DNA of 64,000 nt from Aquimarina sp. U1-2. GTDB lineage: Bacteria > Bacteroidota > Bacteroidia > Flavobacteriales > Flavobacteriaceae. Location of the stretch: assembly GCF_017897595.1 (NCBI RefSeq), contig NZ_JAGKIK010000001.1, forward strand, positions 558,001-622,000, given 5' to 3'. Position 1 is the stretch's first letter; the number at the start of each line of letters is the position of its first letter. The notes beneath the pieces were generated by a model, which was not told the DNA's origin, made no database searches, and was given only the letters and a program-made list of their open reading frames with translations. Below are positions 28,981-37,101 of the stretch, one piece after another. The position numbers and the translations under genes were made by a program.

Positions 28981-29886
28981 ATGAAAATAGACGGTATTCA
29001 TACTTTATCTACAATTCAAGAGTATTTTAATTTTATCAATTACAAAGGAGCTATATTTAAAGAGTTTTCTATTGCCAGATTAGAGGAGACCGCTAAGGTC
29101 ATACCACAAAAAATGCCGCCATATCGAAAACGCTTTTTTAAAATCATGCTTATTCTCAACGGAGAAATAGATATGCATAACAATGAAAATGAAAATCATT
29201 TAAGTAATAACACTTTATTCTTTTCAGGTTCAGGTCATATACAATCCTGGGAAAGTATATCACCTTTGAGTGGCTTCGTAATTTATTTTACCTCAGACTT
29301 TTATTCAGTTGTACACAAAAAGAATAAACTACATTCGGATTTTCCTTTTTTTACATCAAATGCAGCTATGAGTATAGCTATCGCTCAAGATGAGAGTAAG
29401 CATTTACAGCGAACCTTTGAAAATATTATTTTGCTATCTAAGCAAGATTTACCGAACAAAGAAGATATTTTTAGGTCTTATCTTAATATTTTGCTTTTAG
29501 AATCTAAAAATTTGTACGAGCAAAAGCTTGGTACAACAGCGGTATTACAAGATTCAGATAAGCGCATTCTCAATAACTATAATCAATTAATAGAAGAGCA
29601 GTACGGAACTGACAATGAAGAAGTCTTTAAATCTGTTCAAGAGTTTGCTGAAGCACTGTCCATTCATCCTACCCACTTAAATTATGTGGTAAAAAGCCTA
29701 ACGGGCAATACCGCATTACAACTTATTCATAATAGGAAATTGCAAGAAGCAAAGTCTCTACTATTTCAAACTTCCAAAACAGTTAGCGAGATTGCTTACG
29801 ACCTTCATTTTGATAATCCTACCCATTTTGTCCGTTTTGTAAAGAAAAAAACAGGCAAAACACCCTTACAACTTCGCAATACTTAA
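28981..29886 (+). CDS. AraC-family regulator (PTHF recognition-helix type)
   Basis: 301 residues. Cupin-like sensor half ([56 protein letters not shown]) and double HTH ([50 protein letters not shown]). The frame includes a TTG at 28975; the ATG at 28981 is chosen. This ATG comes 3 nt after ACTACCTTTTG, a near match to the -7 box, so the transcript may be leaderless. A GGTCAT/GGTT promoter lies between this gene and the SDR operon it precedes. Confidence 0.87.
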   Translation: MKIDGIHTLSTIQEYFNFINYKGAIFKEFSIARLEETAKVIPQKMPPYRKRFFKIMLILNGEIDMHNNENENHLSNNTLFFSGSGHIQSWESISPLSGFVIYFTSDFYSVVHKKNKLHSDFPFFTSNAAMSIAIAQDESKHLQRTFENIILLSKQDLPNKEDIFRSYLNILLLESKNLYEQKLGTTAVLQDSDKRILNNYNQLIEEQYGTDNEEVFKSVQEFAEALSIHPTHLNYVVKSLTGNTALQLIHNRKLQEAKSLLFQTSKTVSEIAYDLHFDNPTHFVRFVKKKTGKTPLQLRNT

Positions 29887-29890
29887 AAGT

Positions 29891-29946
29891 GGTCATATTT
29901 CCTTGATTTGTGGTTTAGCTATAGCCCTATTCCACGGGTACATTTG
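29891..29946 (+). promoter_or_regulatory. AraC-type direct-repeat promoter of the SDR/AKR operon
   Basis: GGTCAT at 29891, GGTTTA at 29912 (21 bp), -7 box TACATTTG at 29939-29946 (48 bp). Its position excludes the TTG at 29955 as start of the SDR gene, because transcription would begin at about that base. Confidence 0.7.
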
Positions 29947-29981
29947 TAGAGTAATTGTTAAATAACTTAAAATATATACAA

Positions 29982-30827
29982 ATGGAAACTGAAAACCAAA
30001 AAATATGGCTGGTAACAGGTGTTTCTAGCGGATTCGGGAAAGCCTTAATGACCGCTATTAGTGAAAAAGGAGATATTGCCGTCGGTACCGTAAGAAAGAA
30101 AGAACAGTTAGTATTAACAGAGTCTATCAATCCGGGTAAAACCTTTGCCTATTTATTAGATGTAAATAATAGCAAACAGGTTAGCGAGGTAATTGATAAT
30201 ATAAAAACTAAGTTTGGTAAAATTGATATTGTAGTAAACAACGCTGGTTACGGATTAATCGGTGCGGTGGAGGAAACTTCTGAACAGGAAGCAAGACAGC
30301 AAATAGAGACCAACGTCTTTGGTGCATTGAGCGTAACTCAAAAAGCATTGCCAATAATGCGAGAACAAGGTAATGGTCATTTTTTTCAGATATCATCTAT
30401 CGGTGGATTGGTTTCTTACCCCGGTGCCGGAATTTATAATGCCAGTAAGTACGCATTAGAAGGGTTTAGCGAGGCTATTGCAAAAGAAGCAAGGCATTTG
30501 GGAATAAAGGTGACGATTGTAGAGCCAGGACCATTTAGAACAGAATGGGCAGGCACATCAATGAAACAAACCAAAAATCGGATAGCTGCATATAATACCA
30601 CTGTTGGTGAGTTTAGAAACTGGTTAGAAGCCGATAATGGTAGCCAGGTAGGTGACCCATATCTGGCAGCCAAAGCAATGGTCACTTTAGCGCATTCAAA
30701 TAATCCACCTTTAAATTTTCCTGTTGGCGAAATGGCAATTAATGATGCTCGAGAAAAAATAAATAGGTTGCAACAAGAAATTGATAAATGGGAAAGTCTA
30801 TCTGTCAATACAGCATTTAACGAATAA
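29982..30827 (+). CDS. Short-chain dehydrogenase/reductase (classical SDR)
   Basis: 281-residue NAD(P)H oxidoreductase. Cofactor motif WLVTGVSSGFGKAL (TGxxxGxG, about 7-20), VNNAGYGLIG (about 85-94), Ser in FFQISSIGG, and catalytic YNASKYALEGF (YxxxK, about 152-162), then VEPGPFRTEWAG. The start at METENQKIW is chosen because the promoter box ends at 29946. It heads an operon with an aldo-keto reductase, ABM protein and a second aldo-keto reductase. A paralogue is at 35705. Likely reduces reactive carbonyls (inferred). Confidence 0.9.
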   Translation: METENQKIWLVTGVSSGFGKALMTAISEKGDIAVGTVRKKEQLVLTESINPGKTFAYLLDVNNSKQVSEVIDNIKTKFGKIDIVVNNAGYGLIGAVEETSEQEARQQIETNVFGALSVTQKALPIMREQGNGHFFQISSIGGLVSYPGAGIYNASKYALEGFSEAIAKEARHLGIKVTIVEPGPFRTEWAGTSMKQTKNRIAAYNTTVGEFRNWLEADNGSQVGDPYLAAKAMVTLAHSNNPPLNFPVGEMAINDAREKINRLQQEIDKWESLSVNTAFNE

Positions 30828-30840
30828 TTATAATGTAAGC

Positions 30841-30866
30841 ATCACCTAAAGTTACGTTTGGGTGAT
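30841..30866 (+). terminator. Intercistronic hairpin in the SDR/AKR operon
   Basis: ATCACCTAAA and TTTGGGTGAT form a 10-bp stem with one mismatch or wobble and a GTTACG loop. No U-tract follows, so it is more likely an mRNA-processing or stability structure than a true terminator. Confidence 0.4.
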
Positions 30867-30885
30867 ACCAAAAAAACAAATTAAA

Positions 30886-31734
30886 ATGGAAGCAATAGTA
30901 GAAAACAACACCTTTAAAATAGGTGGAGAACTAGAAGTAAATAGACTTGGATATGGCGCTTTACACACAACAGGTAGAGGAGGTTACGGCAATCCTGAAA
31001 ATAAAGAAAGTATAATTAATGTACTTAATAAAACCAATGACTTATGTGTCAACTTTATTGATACCGCTGATAGTTATGGTCCTTATATTTCAGAAGAAAT
31101 TATTGCCGAAGCACTATATCCTTATAATAATAAAACGGTTATTGCAACCAAAGTTGGCTATGAACGCCCAAACGGGAGCTGGATTATCAATAATGATCCT
31201 AAACGAATGCGTAAAGCACTTGAAGGCAGTTTAAAGCGATTAAAAGTTGAACAGATTGATTTGTACCAATTACATCGAATTGACCCTTTAATTCCTTTAA
31301 GCGAACAAATAGGTTTTTTAGCAGAGGTTCAAAAAGAGGGATTGATAAAACATATCGGTTTATCAGAAGTAAACCTTATACAGCTTCAAGAAGCTATGAA
31401 ACACGCAAAAATTGCAAGCGTACAAAACCAGTATAGCTATGGGAACAGAAAATGGGACGATGTTTTAGACTATACTACCGATAATGATATTGCCTTTATT
31501 CCTTGGTATCCTTTGGATGCAGGAAGTGTCTATGGCAAACAAAAGTTAGAAATTATCGCTAGTAAGTATGGCTTTTCTTCTCATCAAATTGCCCTTGCTT
31601 GGTTGTTACATCGCGCAAAAAATATAGTTGTAATTCCAGGTACATCAAACCTCAAACATTTAGAGGAGAATGTGGTAGCAGGTCATATTCCGCTTTCAAC
31701 AAGTGATATGGATTATTTAAATAGTGCGTTATGA
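30886..31734 (+). CDS. Aldo-keto reductase
   Basis: 282-residue NADPH-dependent aldo-keto reductase. EVNRLGYGALHTTGRG, catalytic DTADSYGPYISE (D, Y at about 53-58), K in ATKVGYERP, YQLHRIDPLIPLSEQ (His), QNQYSYGNRKWDDV and the cofactor loop VIPGTSNLKHLEENV. The GTG at 30862 is inside the upstream hairpin; the ATG at 30886 is preferred. It is the intact relative of the broken gene at 24477. The stop overlaps the ABM start by 4 bp. Confidence 0.9.
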   Translation: MEAIVENNTFKIGGELEVNRLGYGALHTTGRGGYGNPENKESIINVLNKTNDLCVNFIDTADSYGPYISEEIIAEALYPYNNKTVIATKVGYERPNGSWIINNDPKRMRKALEGSLKRLKVEQIDLYQLHRIDPLIPLSEQIGFLAEVQKEGLIKHIGLSEVNLIQLQEAMKHAKIASVQNQYSYGNRKWDDVLDYTTDNDIAFIPWYPLDAGSVYGKQKLEIIASKYGFSSHQIALAWLLHRAKNIVVIPGTSNLKHLEENVVAGHIPLSTSDMDYLNSAL

Positions 31735-32030
31735 AAGTAGCTGTTGGAGTTTGGCAAATTAAGGGTAACTATCGGGACGAATTTATAAGCTTGAGTAAAG
31801 ACATCGCTCAACAATCAAAAACAGAAAATGGTCTACTTAGTTATTCATTTTCAGAAAGTAAAGCCAAGAAAAATGAATTTATATTTCTTGAAGAATGGAA
31901 AGATGATAAAGCCATTGAAAATCACGTATCTCAAGATTACTTTAATTCGTTTATAGAGAAAACTAAAGTGATGTTAGAAGAGGATTTCAGTGGAAAAATA
32001 TATGAAGTAACAACAATTGAAAAATTTTAA
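31731..32030 (+). CDS. ABM-domain protein (antibiotic biosynthesis monooxygenase superfamily)
   Basis: 99-residue dimeric alpha/beta barrel domain: KVAVGVWQIKGNYRDEFISLSKDIAQQSKTENGLLSYSF-type first half, then FIFLEEWKDDKAIENHVSQDYFNSFIEK. In this superfamily such proteins are cofactor-free quinone-forming monooxygenases or quinol-binding proteins such as YgiN. Coupled to the aldo-keto reductase gene by an ATGA overlap. Substrate not known. Confidence 0.82.
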   Translation: MKVAVGVWQIKGNYRDEFISLSKDIAQQSKTENGLLSYSFSESKAKKNEFIFLEEWKDDKAIENHVSQDYFNSFIEKTKVMLEEDFSGKIYEVTTIEKF

Positions 32031-32051
32031 ACAAACCAAAAACAATAAATT

Positions 32052-33017
32052 ATGGAATATCGAAGAATAGGGAATACTGGCCTACAGTTAAGTGCCTTTT
32101 CCTTTGGAAGCTGGGTAAGCTTTCATAAACAGATTGATGATGCCCTTGCCGATAAACTTATGGGTATAGCATACGACAATGGTGTCAACTTTTTTGATAA
32201 CGCCGAAACCTATGCTTTAGGCGAAAGCGAAAAAATGATGGGGAGAATTTTTAAGAAAAAGAATTGGGAACGTAGTTCATTTGTCGTATCCTCAAAAGCC
32301 TTTTTCGGATGGCACGGAAAAGACAACAAACCCAATCAAATGGGTTTAAGCAGAAAACATTTAGTTGAAGCCTGTAATGAAGCATTACAGCGCCTTCAAG
32401 TAGATTACTTAGACCTTTATTTTTGTCATAGACCAGATGAAAGTACACCGATTGAAGAAGTCGTTTGGACAATGAATATGCTTATACATCAAGGTAAAAT
32501 ATTGTACTGGGGAACTAGTGAATGGAATGCAGCACAGATTATGGAAGCTCACCGAGTTGCACAACAATACAATCTTATTGGCCCCAAAGTAGAGCAATCG
32601 CAATACAACATTCTAAAACGTGATAAAATTGAAACTGAGTTTAAGGATGTCTATAAAAATGTAGGTTTGGGTATTACCGCTTGGAGTCCTCTCGCAGCAG
32701 GATTTCTCACAGGAAAATACCTGGATGGTATACCAGAAGGTTCCAGATTTGCAATTAAAGGTATGGATTGGTTATCGAGCCAATGGCTACAAAAGGAAAA
32801 GATGGAACAAGTACGGCAACTTAAAAACATCGCAGATGATTTAGGCGTAAGTATGCCTTCAATGGCATTGGCTTGGACGCTTAAGAATCCAAATATTAGT
32901 TCAACCATTTTAGGGGCGACTAAAGAGGAACAGCTACTACAAAATTTAAAGGCATTGGAGGTATTGCCGCTGTTGAATGATGATATTCTAGAAAGAATAA
33001 ACCAAGCTACAATCTAA
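32052..33017 (+). CDS. Aldo-keto reductase, Kv-beta/AKR6-like
   Basis: 321 residues of the AKR type related to the potassium-channel beta subunit and YghZ: MEYRRIGNTGLQLSAFSFGSW, FFDNAETYALGESEKMMG (catalytic D and Y), SSKAFFGWHG (K), DLYFCHRPDESTPIEE (H), WGTSEWNAAQI, VEQSQYNILKRD, TAWSPLAAGFLTGKY and the late cofactor motif STILGATKEEQLLQNL. These enzymes reduce aldehydes including methylglyoxal. Last gene of the operon, followed by a hairpin. Confidence 0.9.
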   Translation: MEYRRIGNTGLQLSAFSFGSWVSFHKQIDDALADKLMGIAYDNGVNFFDNAETYALGESEKMMGRIFKKKNWERSSFVVSSKAFFGWHGKDNKPNQMGLSRKHLVEACNEALQRLQVDYLDLYFCHRPDESTPIEEVVWTMNMLIHQGKILYWGTSEWNAAQIMEAHRVAQQYNLIGPKVEQSQYNILKRDKIETEFKDVYKNVGLGITAWSPLAAGFLTGKYLDGIPEGSRFAIKGMDWLSSQWLQKEKMEQVRQLKNIADDLGVSMPSMALAWTLKNPNISSTILGATKEEQLLQNLKALEVLPLLNDDILERINQATI

Positions 33018-33057
33018 CAAATAGCACTTTTAAAATTAATTAAATAATTCAATGTAA

Positions 33058-33081
33058 ACCATAGTACCCTACTACTATGGT
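33058..33081 (+). terminator. Probable terminator after the AKR6-like gene
   Basis: ACCATAGTA (33058-33066), CCCTAC loop, TACTATGGT (33073-33081): a perfect 9-bp stem followed by ATTACTATTTAT. Confidence 0.55.
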
Positions 33082-33107
33082 ATTACTATTTATAGGGATT
33101 CGATTTT

Positions 33108-33163
33108 GGTCATACTAACTTTTAAATTGGTTCCTATATAATCCTAAGGTCACCGTAATTTTG
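33108..33163 (+). promoter_or_regulatory. AraC-type direct-repeat promoter before the small membrane gene
   Basis: GGTCAT at 33108, GGTTCC at 33129 (21 bp), -7 box TAATTTTG at 33156-33163 (48 bp); GATTTT precedes the first box. Confidence 0.7.
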
Positions 33164-33198
33164 AATTATAAAATAGTAATAACATAAACATATAAGTG

Positions 33199-33390
33199 AT
33201 GAAAAAATTAAAATCAATATTTATCGTCTGGATAGCCATCTATCCCACAATTACGGTCATACAATATTTTTTCGGCGAGATTTTAAGTGAACTACCTCTT
33301 GCGATACGCACCCTAATTCTAACAGGCGTACTAGTACCATCAATGGTATATATTTTAATTCCATTTTGGACAAAGGTATTTTCTAAATAA
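33199..33390 (+). CDS. Two-helix small membrane protein (paralogue of 28704)
   Basis: 63 residues from ATG 33199 (a GTG directly precedes it at 33196). Sequence MKKLKSIFIVWIAIYPTITV ... LIPFWTKVFSK differs from the 28704 product at only about a quarter of positions or fewer. Two membrane helices. It has its own direct-repeat promoter and, like its twin, is followed by an AraC gene, pointing to duplication of a [small membrane protein - AraC] module. Function unknown. Confidence 0.75.
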   Translation: MKKLKSIFIVWIAIYPTITVIQYFFGEILSELPLAIRTLILTGVLVPSMVYILIPFWTKVFSK

Positions 33391-33473
33391 ACCACTAAAA
33401 GTTAAATGCAATTTCGTCTGTAATGTGGTAATGAGTGTCGCTGTTTTTTTTAATTTTATAAAAAAAACAGAAC

Positions 33474-34358
33474 TTGTCACAAATACCCATCCATAAAACC
33501 ATAAACGAACTTTACGAGTTTTTGGGTTCTGATTTGGCAAAAAATGCTGAAGCATTCCATATCGCAACTCACGAACAAATTAGAGAACTCTTACCTTCAG
33601 AAGTAAAACCTTTTAGAAATGATTTTTTTGAAATTTCTATAGTTTTGGGAGGTACAAGTATTGAATATAAAATAAACCAAAAAACCTTTAAGACACCACA
33701 ACAATACCTTGTATTCAATGCACCCGGACAAGTACACAAGTGGAGTGGTATAAAGGGTGACCTTTCCGGATATGTAATGTTCTTTAAACCAGAATTTGTG
33801 AGTAAGCTTTTTCAAGAGCGTGCCCTCAGTAATTTCCCTTTCTTTAATATTTATGAGGCTAACTTATTTGAAGTAAATGAAGAGAAAGTAGGACAATTAC
33901 ACTTCTACTACCAACAAATTTTTGATAATTATTATAGCCAAAGCAGTAGTGCTAACCAATTGGTTAAAGCCAACCTGCAAGCCATCTTATGGCAGTGCAA
34001 CCAATTATACGAAAATAAGAACCAAGCGCTACCAGAAAAAAAAGAAACAGACGGTATAGTAGCACGATACAGGCATTTGGTTAATAAACACTTTTTATCA
34101 GTTTCTACAGTAAATGAATATGCAGGAATGCTTAATATAACGCCTAATTATTTAAGTCAAATTATTCTACAAACACTAGGTATCAATGCTAAAAGTATTA
34201 TTGATGACCGCATCATTTTAGAAGCCGATTATCTTTTAACCTATTCTGATTTCAGTATCAAAGAGATTGGCTACAGTCTTAATTTTGACGAACCAACACA
34301 TTTTACACGTTTCTTCAAAAAACATAAGGGTGTAACGCCCGGTTCTTTCCGAAAATAA
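33474..34358 (+). CDS. AraC-family regulator (PTHF recognition-helix type)
   Basis: 294 residues. Sensor half: THEQIRELLPSEVKPFRNDFFEISIVLGG, QQYLVFNAPGQVHKWSG, GYVMFFKPEFVSKLF. DNA-binding half: VNEYAGMLNITPNYLSQIILQ and SIKEIGYSLNFDEPTHFTRFFKKHKGVTP. The start is a TTG at 33474; no ATG or GTG is available near the domain start, so confidence in the exact start is modest. TAATTTTA at 33451-33458 may be its -7 box. It precedes the hydrolase gene at 34461, with a GGTCAT/GGTT promoter between. Confidence 0.85.
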   Translation: MSQIPIHKTINELYEFLGSDLAKNAEAFHIATHEQIRELLPSEVKPFRNDFFEISIVLGGTSIEYKINQKTFKTPQQYLVFNAPGQVHKWSGIKGDLSGYVMFFKPEFVSKLFQERALSNFPFFNIYEANLFEVNEEKVGQLHFYYQQIFDNYYSQSSSANQLVKANLQAILWQCNQLYENKNQALPEKKETDGIVARYRHLVNKHFLSVSTVNEYAGMLNITPNYLSQIILQTLGINAKSIIDDRIILEADYLLTYSDFSIKEIGYSLNFDEPTHFTRFFKKHKGVTPGSFRK

Positions 34359-34376
34359 AGTAGTAACCAAGAAATT

Positions 34377-34432
34377 GGTCATTCCATCATTGTTATAGGT
34401 TTCTAATCTGGTAAACTACTGGGATATCTTTG
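34377..34432 (+). promoter_or_regulatory. AraC-type direct-repeat promoter of the hydrolase gene
   Basis: GGTCAT at 34377, GGTTTC at 34398 (21 bp), -7 box TATCTTTG at 34425-34432 (48 bp). The start codon is at 34461. Confidence 0.7.
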
Positions 34433-34460
34433 TATTGTTCAATTATTAAAAGCAGATACA

Positions 34461-35483
34461 ATGAAAACAAGGAATAAAACTTTGACAATGCTAAGTCTAA
34501 TACTCGTAGCAACATTAGCAACCTATGCACAACAATCGTATAACAATTTAAACTCAAAAAAGATGAAAAATTTAACAAAGACAACAACTATTACAAAAGA
34601 AAAAATCAATTTTAAAAGAGATGGTTTAAACTTGGTCGGTCACTTATTTAAGCCTACAAATTTTGACCCAATGTTGCAGTATCCTGCACTAATCGTTCAG
34701 GGTTCTGTATCATCCGTAAAAGAAATGATGCCTGACAATTATTCACAGTTACTCGCAAAAGAAGGTTTTGTGGTTATTGATTTTGATTATGCCAGCTGGG
34801 GCGAAAGCGATGGTTTACCCAGACAAAATGAAAGTGTAGATGGTAAACTTAAAGACCTTAAAGCTGCTGTGACCTACTTAGAAAACTTACCCTACATAAA
34901 TAAAATAGGAATGGTGGGCGTTTGTACCTCTGGAGGCAATGCTGCATATCTTGCCGCAGAAGATGACCGAGTAGATGCTATTGCAGCTGTTGTGCCTTGG
35001 ATGTATGAGCCTGCTCTTGCAGAGCCTTTCTGGGGAAAAGAAACGTTAGATAAAAACCATCAACGTTCTTTAGAAAATAGACAACTCTTTAAGACTACTG
35101 GTAAAAATGAAAAAACACAGATATTCACCAACACCACAGAAGTTGAAGGTTTCAATTTTACACCTGGTGAATATTACTTTGACAAAAGCCGTGGTGGTGC
35201 TATAGAAAACTGGAAAAATGAAGTTTCCTGGAGTTCTTGGATAGATTGGGTAGAAAAATTCGACCCTATTAGTCAAGCCGAAAAAATAACTGTTCCCACC
35301 CTTGTGTTTTCAACAGATGAAGCCCTTATTCCAGATCAGGCCAAAAAGTTCTACAGCTTATTAAATACAGAGAAAGAACTCGTTTGGGGAAACGGATATC
35401 ATTTTAACTTCTACGATGTGTATCCTCAAATGCAACAGGCTGTAGATGCAGTTGTTCCCTTTATGAAAAAACACCTTGATTAA
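34461..35483 (+). CDS. Exported alpha/beta hydrolase, YcjY/dienelactone-hydrolase-like
   Basis: 340 residues with signal peptide (TLTMLSLILVATLATYAQQ, about 7-25). Core segments: KINFKRDGLNLVGHLFKP, PALIVQGSVSSVKEMMP (oxyanion region), FVVIDFDYASWGESDG, the nucleophile region MVGVCTSGGNAAY (Cys and Ser at about 157-159), acid in FSTDEALIPDQAK and a late His in WGNGYHFNFYD. The GVCTSGG elbow is characteristic of YcjY-type hydrolases. Probably periplasmic. Preceded by the direct-repeat promoter and followed by a terminator, so monocistronic. Confidence 0.82.
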   Translation: MKTRNKTLTMLSLILVATLATYAQQSYNNLNSKKMKNLTKTTTITKEKINFKRDGLNLVGHLFKPTNFDPMLQYPALIVQGSVSSVKEMMPDNYSQLLAKEGFVVIDFDYASWGESDGLPRQNESVDGKLKDLKAAVTYLENLPYINKIGMVGVCTSGGNAAYLAAEDDRVDAIAAVVPWMYEPALAEPFWGKETLDKNHQRSLENRQLFKTTGKNEKTQIFTNTTEVEGFNFTPGEYYFDKSRGGAIENWKNEVSWSSWIDWVEKFDPISQAEKITVPTLVFSTDEALIPDQAKKFYSLLNTEKELVWGNGYHFNFYDVYPQMQQAVDAVVPFMKKHLD

Positions 35484-35506
35484 ATCAGTAGCAGATTAAT
35501 TTACAT

Positions 35507-35543
35507 AAAAATGATTTCCATAAACGGGAGTCATTTTTTATTT
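35507..35543 (+). terminator. Rho-independent terminator after the hydrolase gene
   Basis: AAAAATGATTTCC (35507-35519) pairs with GGGAGTCATTTTT (35526-35538) through 13 pairs including two G-U, loop ATAAAC, then T-rich sequence. Confidence 0.75.
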
Positions 35544-35612
35544 AAAGTTCTGCTTGTAAAATAATAGTTGTGTTAAATCAAGTATTGTATTATGAATAAC
35601 ATCATAGTAATT

Positions 35613-35668
35613 GATCACTGTAACCAATATACAGGTCAGCACTAAGGTAATTTGACTTCGTAATTTTG
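35613..35668 (+). promoter_or_regulatory. AraC-type direct-repeat promoter of the second SDR gene
   Basis: GATCAC at 35613 (four of six to GGTCAT), GGTCAG at 35634 (21 bp), -7 box TAATTTTG at 35661-35668 (48 bp). The box overlaps the TTG at 35666, so the SDR must start at the ATG at 35705. Confidence 0.6.
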
Positions 35669-35704
35669 AAGTATCAAATAAGTTTAATTAAAAAAATTCA
35701 CAAA

Positions 35705-36562
35705 ATGGAAACAGCAAATAATAAAAGAGTGTGGTTCGTAACCGGAGCTTCTTCTGGTTTCGGCAAAGAACTCGTAAATGAAATTACAACACGTGGCGAA
35801 ATTGCCGTAGCTACCTTTAGAAAAGAAAATCAAGCACAAGAATTCACAAATTTAGATGAAGGAAAACTTGGGGTTGTGGTTGATGTTACACAAAACAACC
35901 AAATTAAAACTGGAATTGAAACGGCCATAGCACATTTCGGTAAAATTGACATTCTTGTCAATAATGCCGGTTATGGTTCTATAGGAAGTATAGAAGAAGT
36001 TTCGGAAGACGAAGTGAGACGTCAAATGGATATTAACTTAATTAGCCCTGTTAATCTCATTAAAGCGGTATTGCCTTTTATGAGAAAAGAACGCTCAGGG
36101 CATATCATCAATATCACTTCAGTAGGTGGTGTTATTGGTTTTACAGCTTCAGGTATTTATAACGCTTCAAAATTTGCGTTGGAAGGTATTGGCCACTCGC
36201 TTGTTCAACAAGTAAAACATTTAGGCATCAAAGTAACTAATGTAGAACCAGGACCTTTTAGAACAAATTGGGCCGGAGCTTCAGCAAGCTACGAGGACAC
36301 AAAGATTGAAGACTACAAAGCCTCAGTAGGCGAAAACCTAGCTTGGATGAAATCTATTAATGGTAAGCAGGCCGGTGACCCTACAAAAGCAGCAAAAGCA
36401 ATTTACGAAATGTCCCACTTGGATAATCCACCGTTATTATTCCCTTTAGGCGAATATGCCTACCAGGTGTTAGAGGAGCATTATCAATTTGCTTTACAAA
36501 ACCTGAAAGATGTAGCGTACTTAGGACGTCCTACTGATTTTCTTGTAGAAGCAGTTCTTTAA
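35705..36562 (+). CDS. Short-chain dehydrogenase/reductase (classical SDR)
   Basis: 285 residues, paralogue of the SDR at 29982. WFVTGASSGFGKELV (cofactor), VNNAGYGSIGSIEE, INITSVGG (Ser), YNASKFALEGI (YxxxK), VEPGPFRTNWAGAS. Start placed at METANNKRVW because the promoter box ends at 35668. Monocistronic, ending at a strong terminator that lies just before the IS element. Confidence 0.9.
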   Translation: METANNKRVWFVTGASSGFGKELVNEITTRGEIAVATFRKENQAQEFTNLDEGKLGVVVDVTQNNQIKTGIETAIAHFGKIDILVNNAGYGSIGSIEEVSEDEVRRQMDINLISPVNLIKAVLPFMRKERSGHIINITSVGGVIGFTASGIYNASKFALEGIGHSLVQQVKHLGIKVTNVEPGPFRTNWAGASASYEDTKIEDYKASVGENLAWMKSINGKQAGDPTKAAKAIYEMSHLDNPPLLFPLGEYAYQVLEEHYQFALQNLKDVAYLGRPTDFLVEAVL

Positions 36563-36583
36563 TTGGTAATCTAAATGTTAGAA

Positions 36584-36614
36584 AAAACCCGCAACAGAAA
36601 TGTTGTGGGTTTTT
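36584..36614 (+). terminator. Rho-independent terminator after the SDR gene
   Basis: AAAACCCGCAACA (36584-36596), GAAA tetraloop, TGTTGTGGGTTTTT (36601-36614): long stem with one G-U pair and a T-run. Confidence 0.85.
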
Positions 36615-36626
36615 ACATTAGGTAAT

Positions 36627-36650
36627 TGTCTCGTCCTAAAATATCGATAC
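36627..36650 (+). repeat. Left terminal inverted repeat of the IS3-family element
   Basis: Mirrors 37995-38018. GTCCTAAAATATCGATAC (36633-36650) matches the right copy at 16 of 18 positions; outside it TGNCNN is shared. Confidence 0.85.
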
Positions 36651-36666
36651 ACTAAATTTTAGTGTA

Positions 36667-37101
36667 ATGAATAATTCAGCAAAGACGGGATATGTAAAAC
36701 GTACCCAAAAAGATTATTCGCTTTCTTTCAAGCTCCAAGTTGTGGAAGAAATCGAATCAGGTCAATTAGATAGGCTCAACGCCCATCTTAAGTATGGTAT
36801 CCAAGCTAGATCAACTATAACCCAATGGTTAAGAAAATATGGTACCTTTGACTGGGAAAACTTATCCTTAGTTACTGTGGCAAAAACACCTGAACAACGT
36901 ATCCTAGAGCTTGAAGCAAAGATCAAATTGCTAGAAAAGCAGAAAGCCAGAGCAGAGCATTTGGCTGAGCGTGCCGACAAGAAAGCTATTATTTTTGATA
37001 TGATGGTAGATCTTGCCGAGCAGGAATATAATATCCAGATCAGAAAAAACTACGCGCCCGAGTTATCGAAAAGTTCAAAACAGAACACAAAGAAACCATA
37101 G
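36667..37101 (+). CDS. IS3-family transposase OrfA (HTH protein)
   Basis: 144 residues. N-terminal HTH_Tnp-type sequence (YSLSFKLQVVEEIESGQLDRLNAHLKYGI, TITQWLRKYGTFDW) for binding the IS ends, then a leucine-zipper-like coiled coil (RILELEAKIKLLEKQKARAEHLAERADKKAIIFDMMVDLAEQ; heptad leucines) used for multimerisation in IS3 OrfA proteins. The reading frame slips to orfB at 37044-37050. Confidence 0.9.
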   Translation: MNNSAKTGYVKRTQKDYSLSFKLQVVEEIESGQLDRLNAHLKYGIQARSTITQWLRKYGTFDWENLSLVTVAKTPEQRILELEAKIKLLEKQKARAEHLAERADKKAIIFDMMVDLAEQEYNIQIRKNYAPELSKSSKQNTKKP

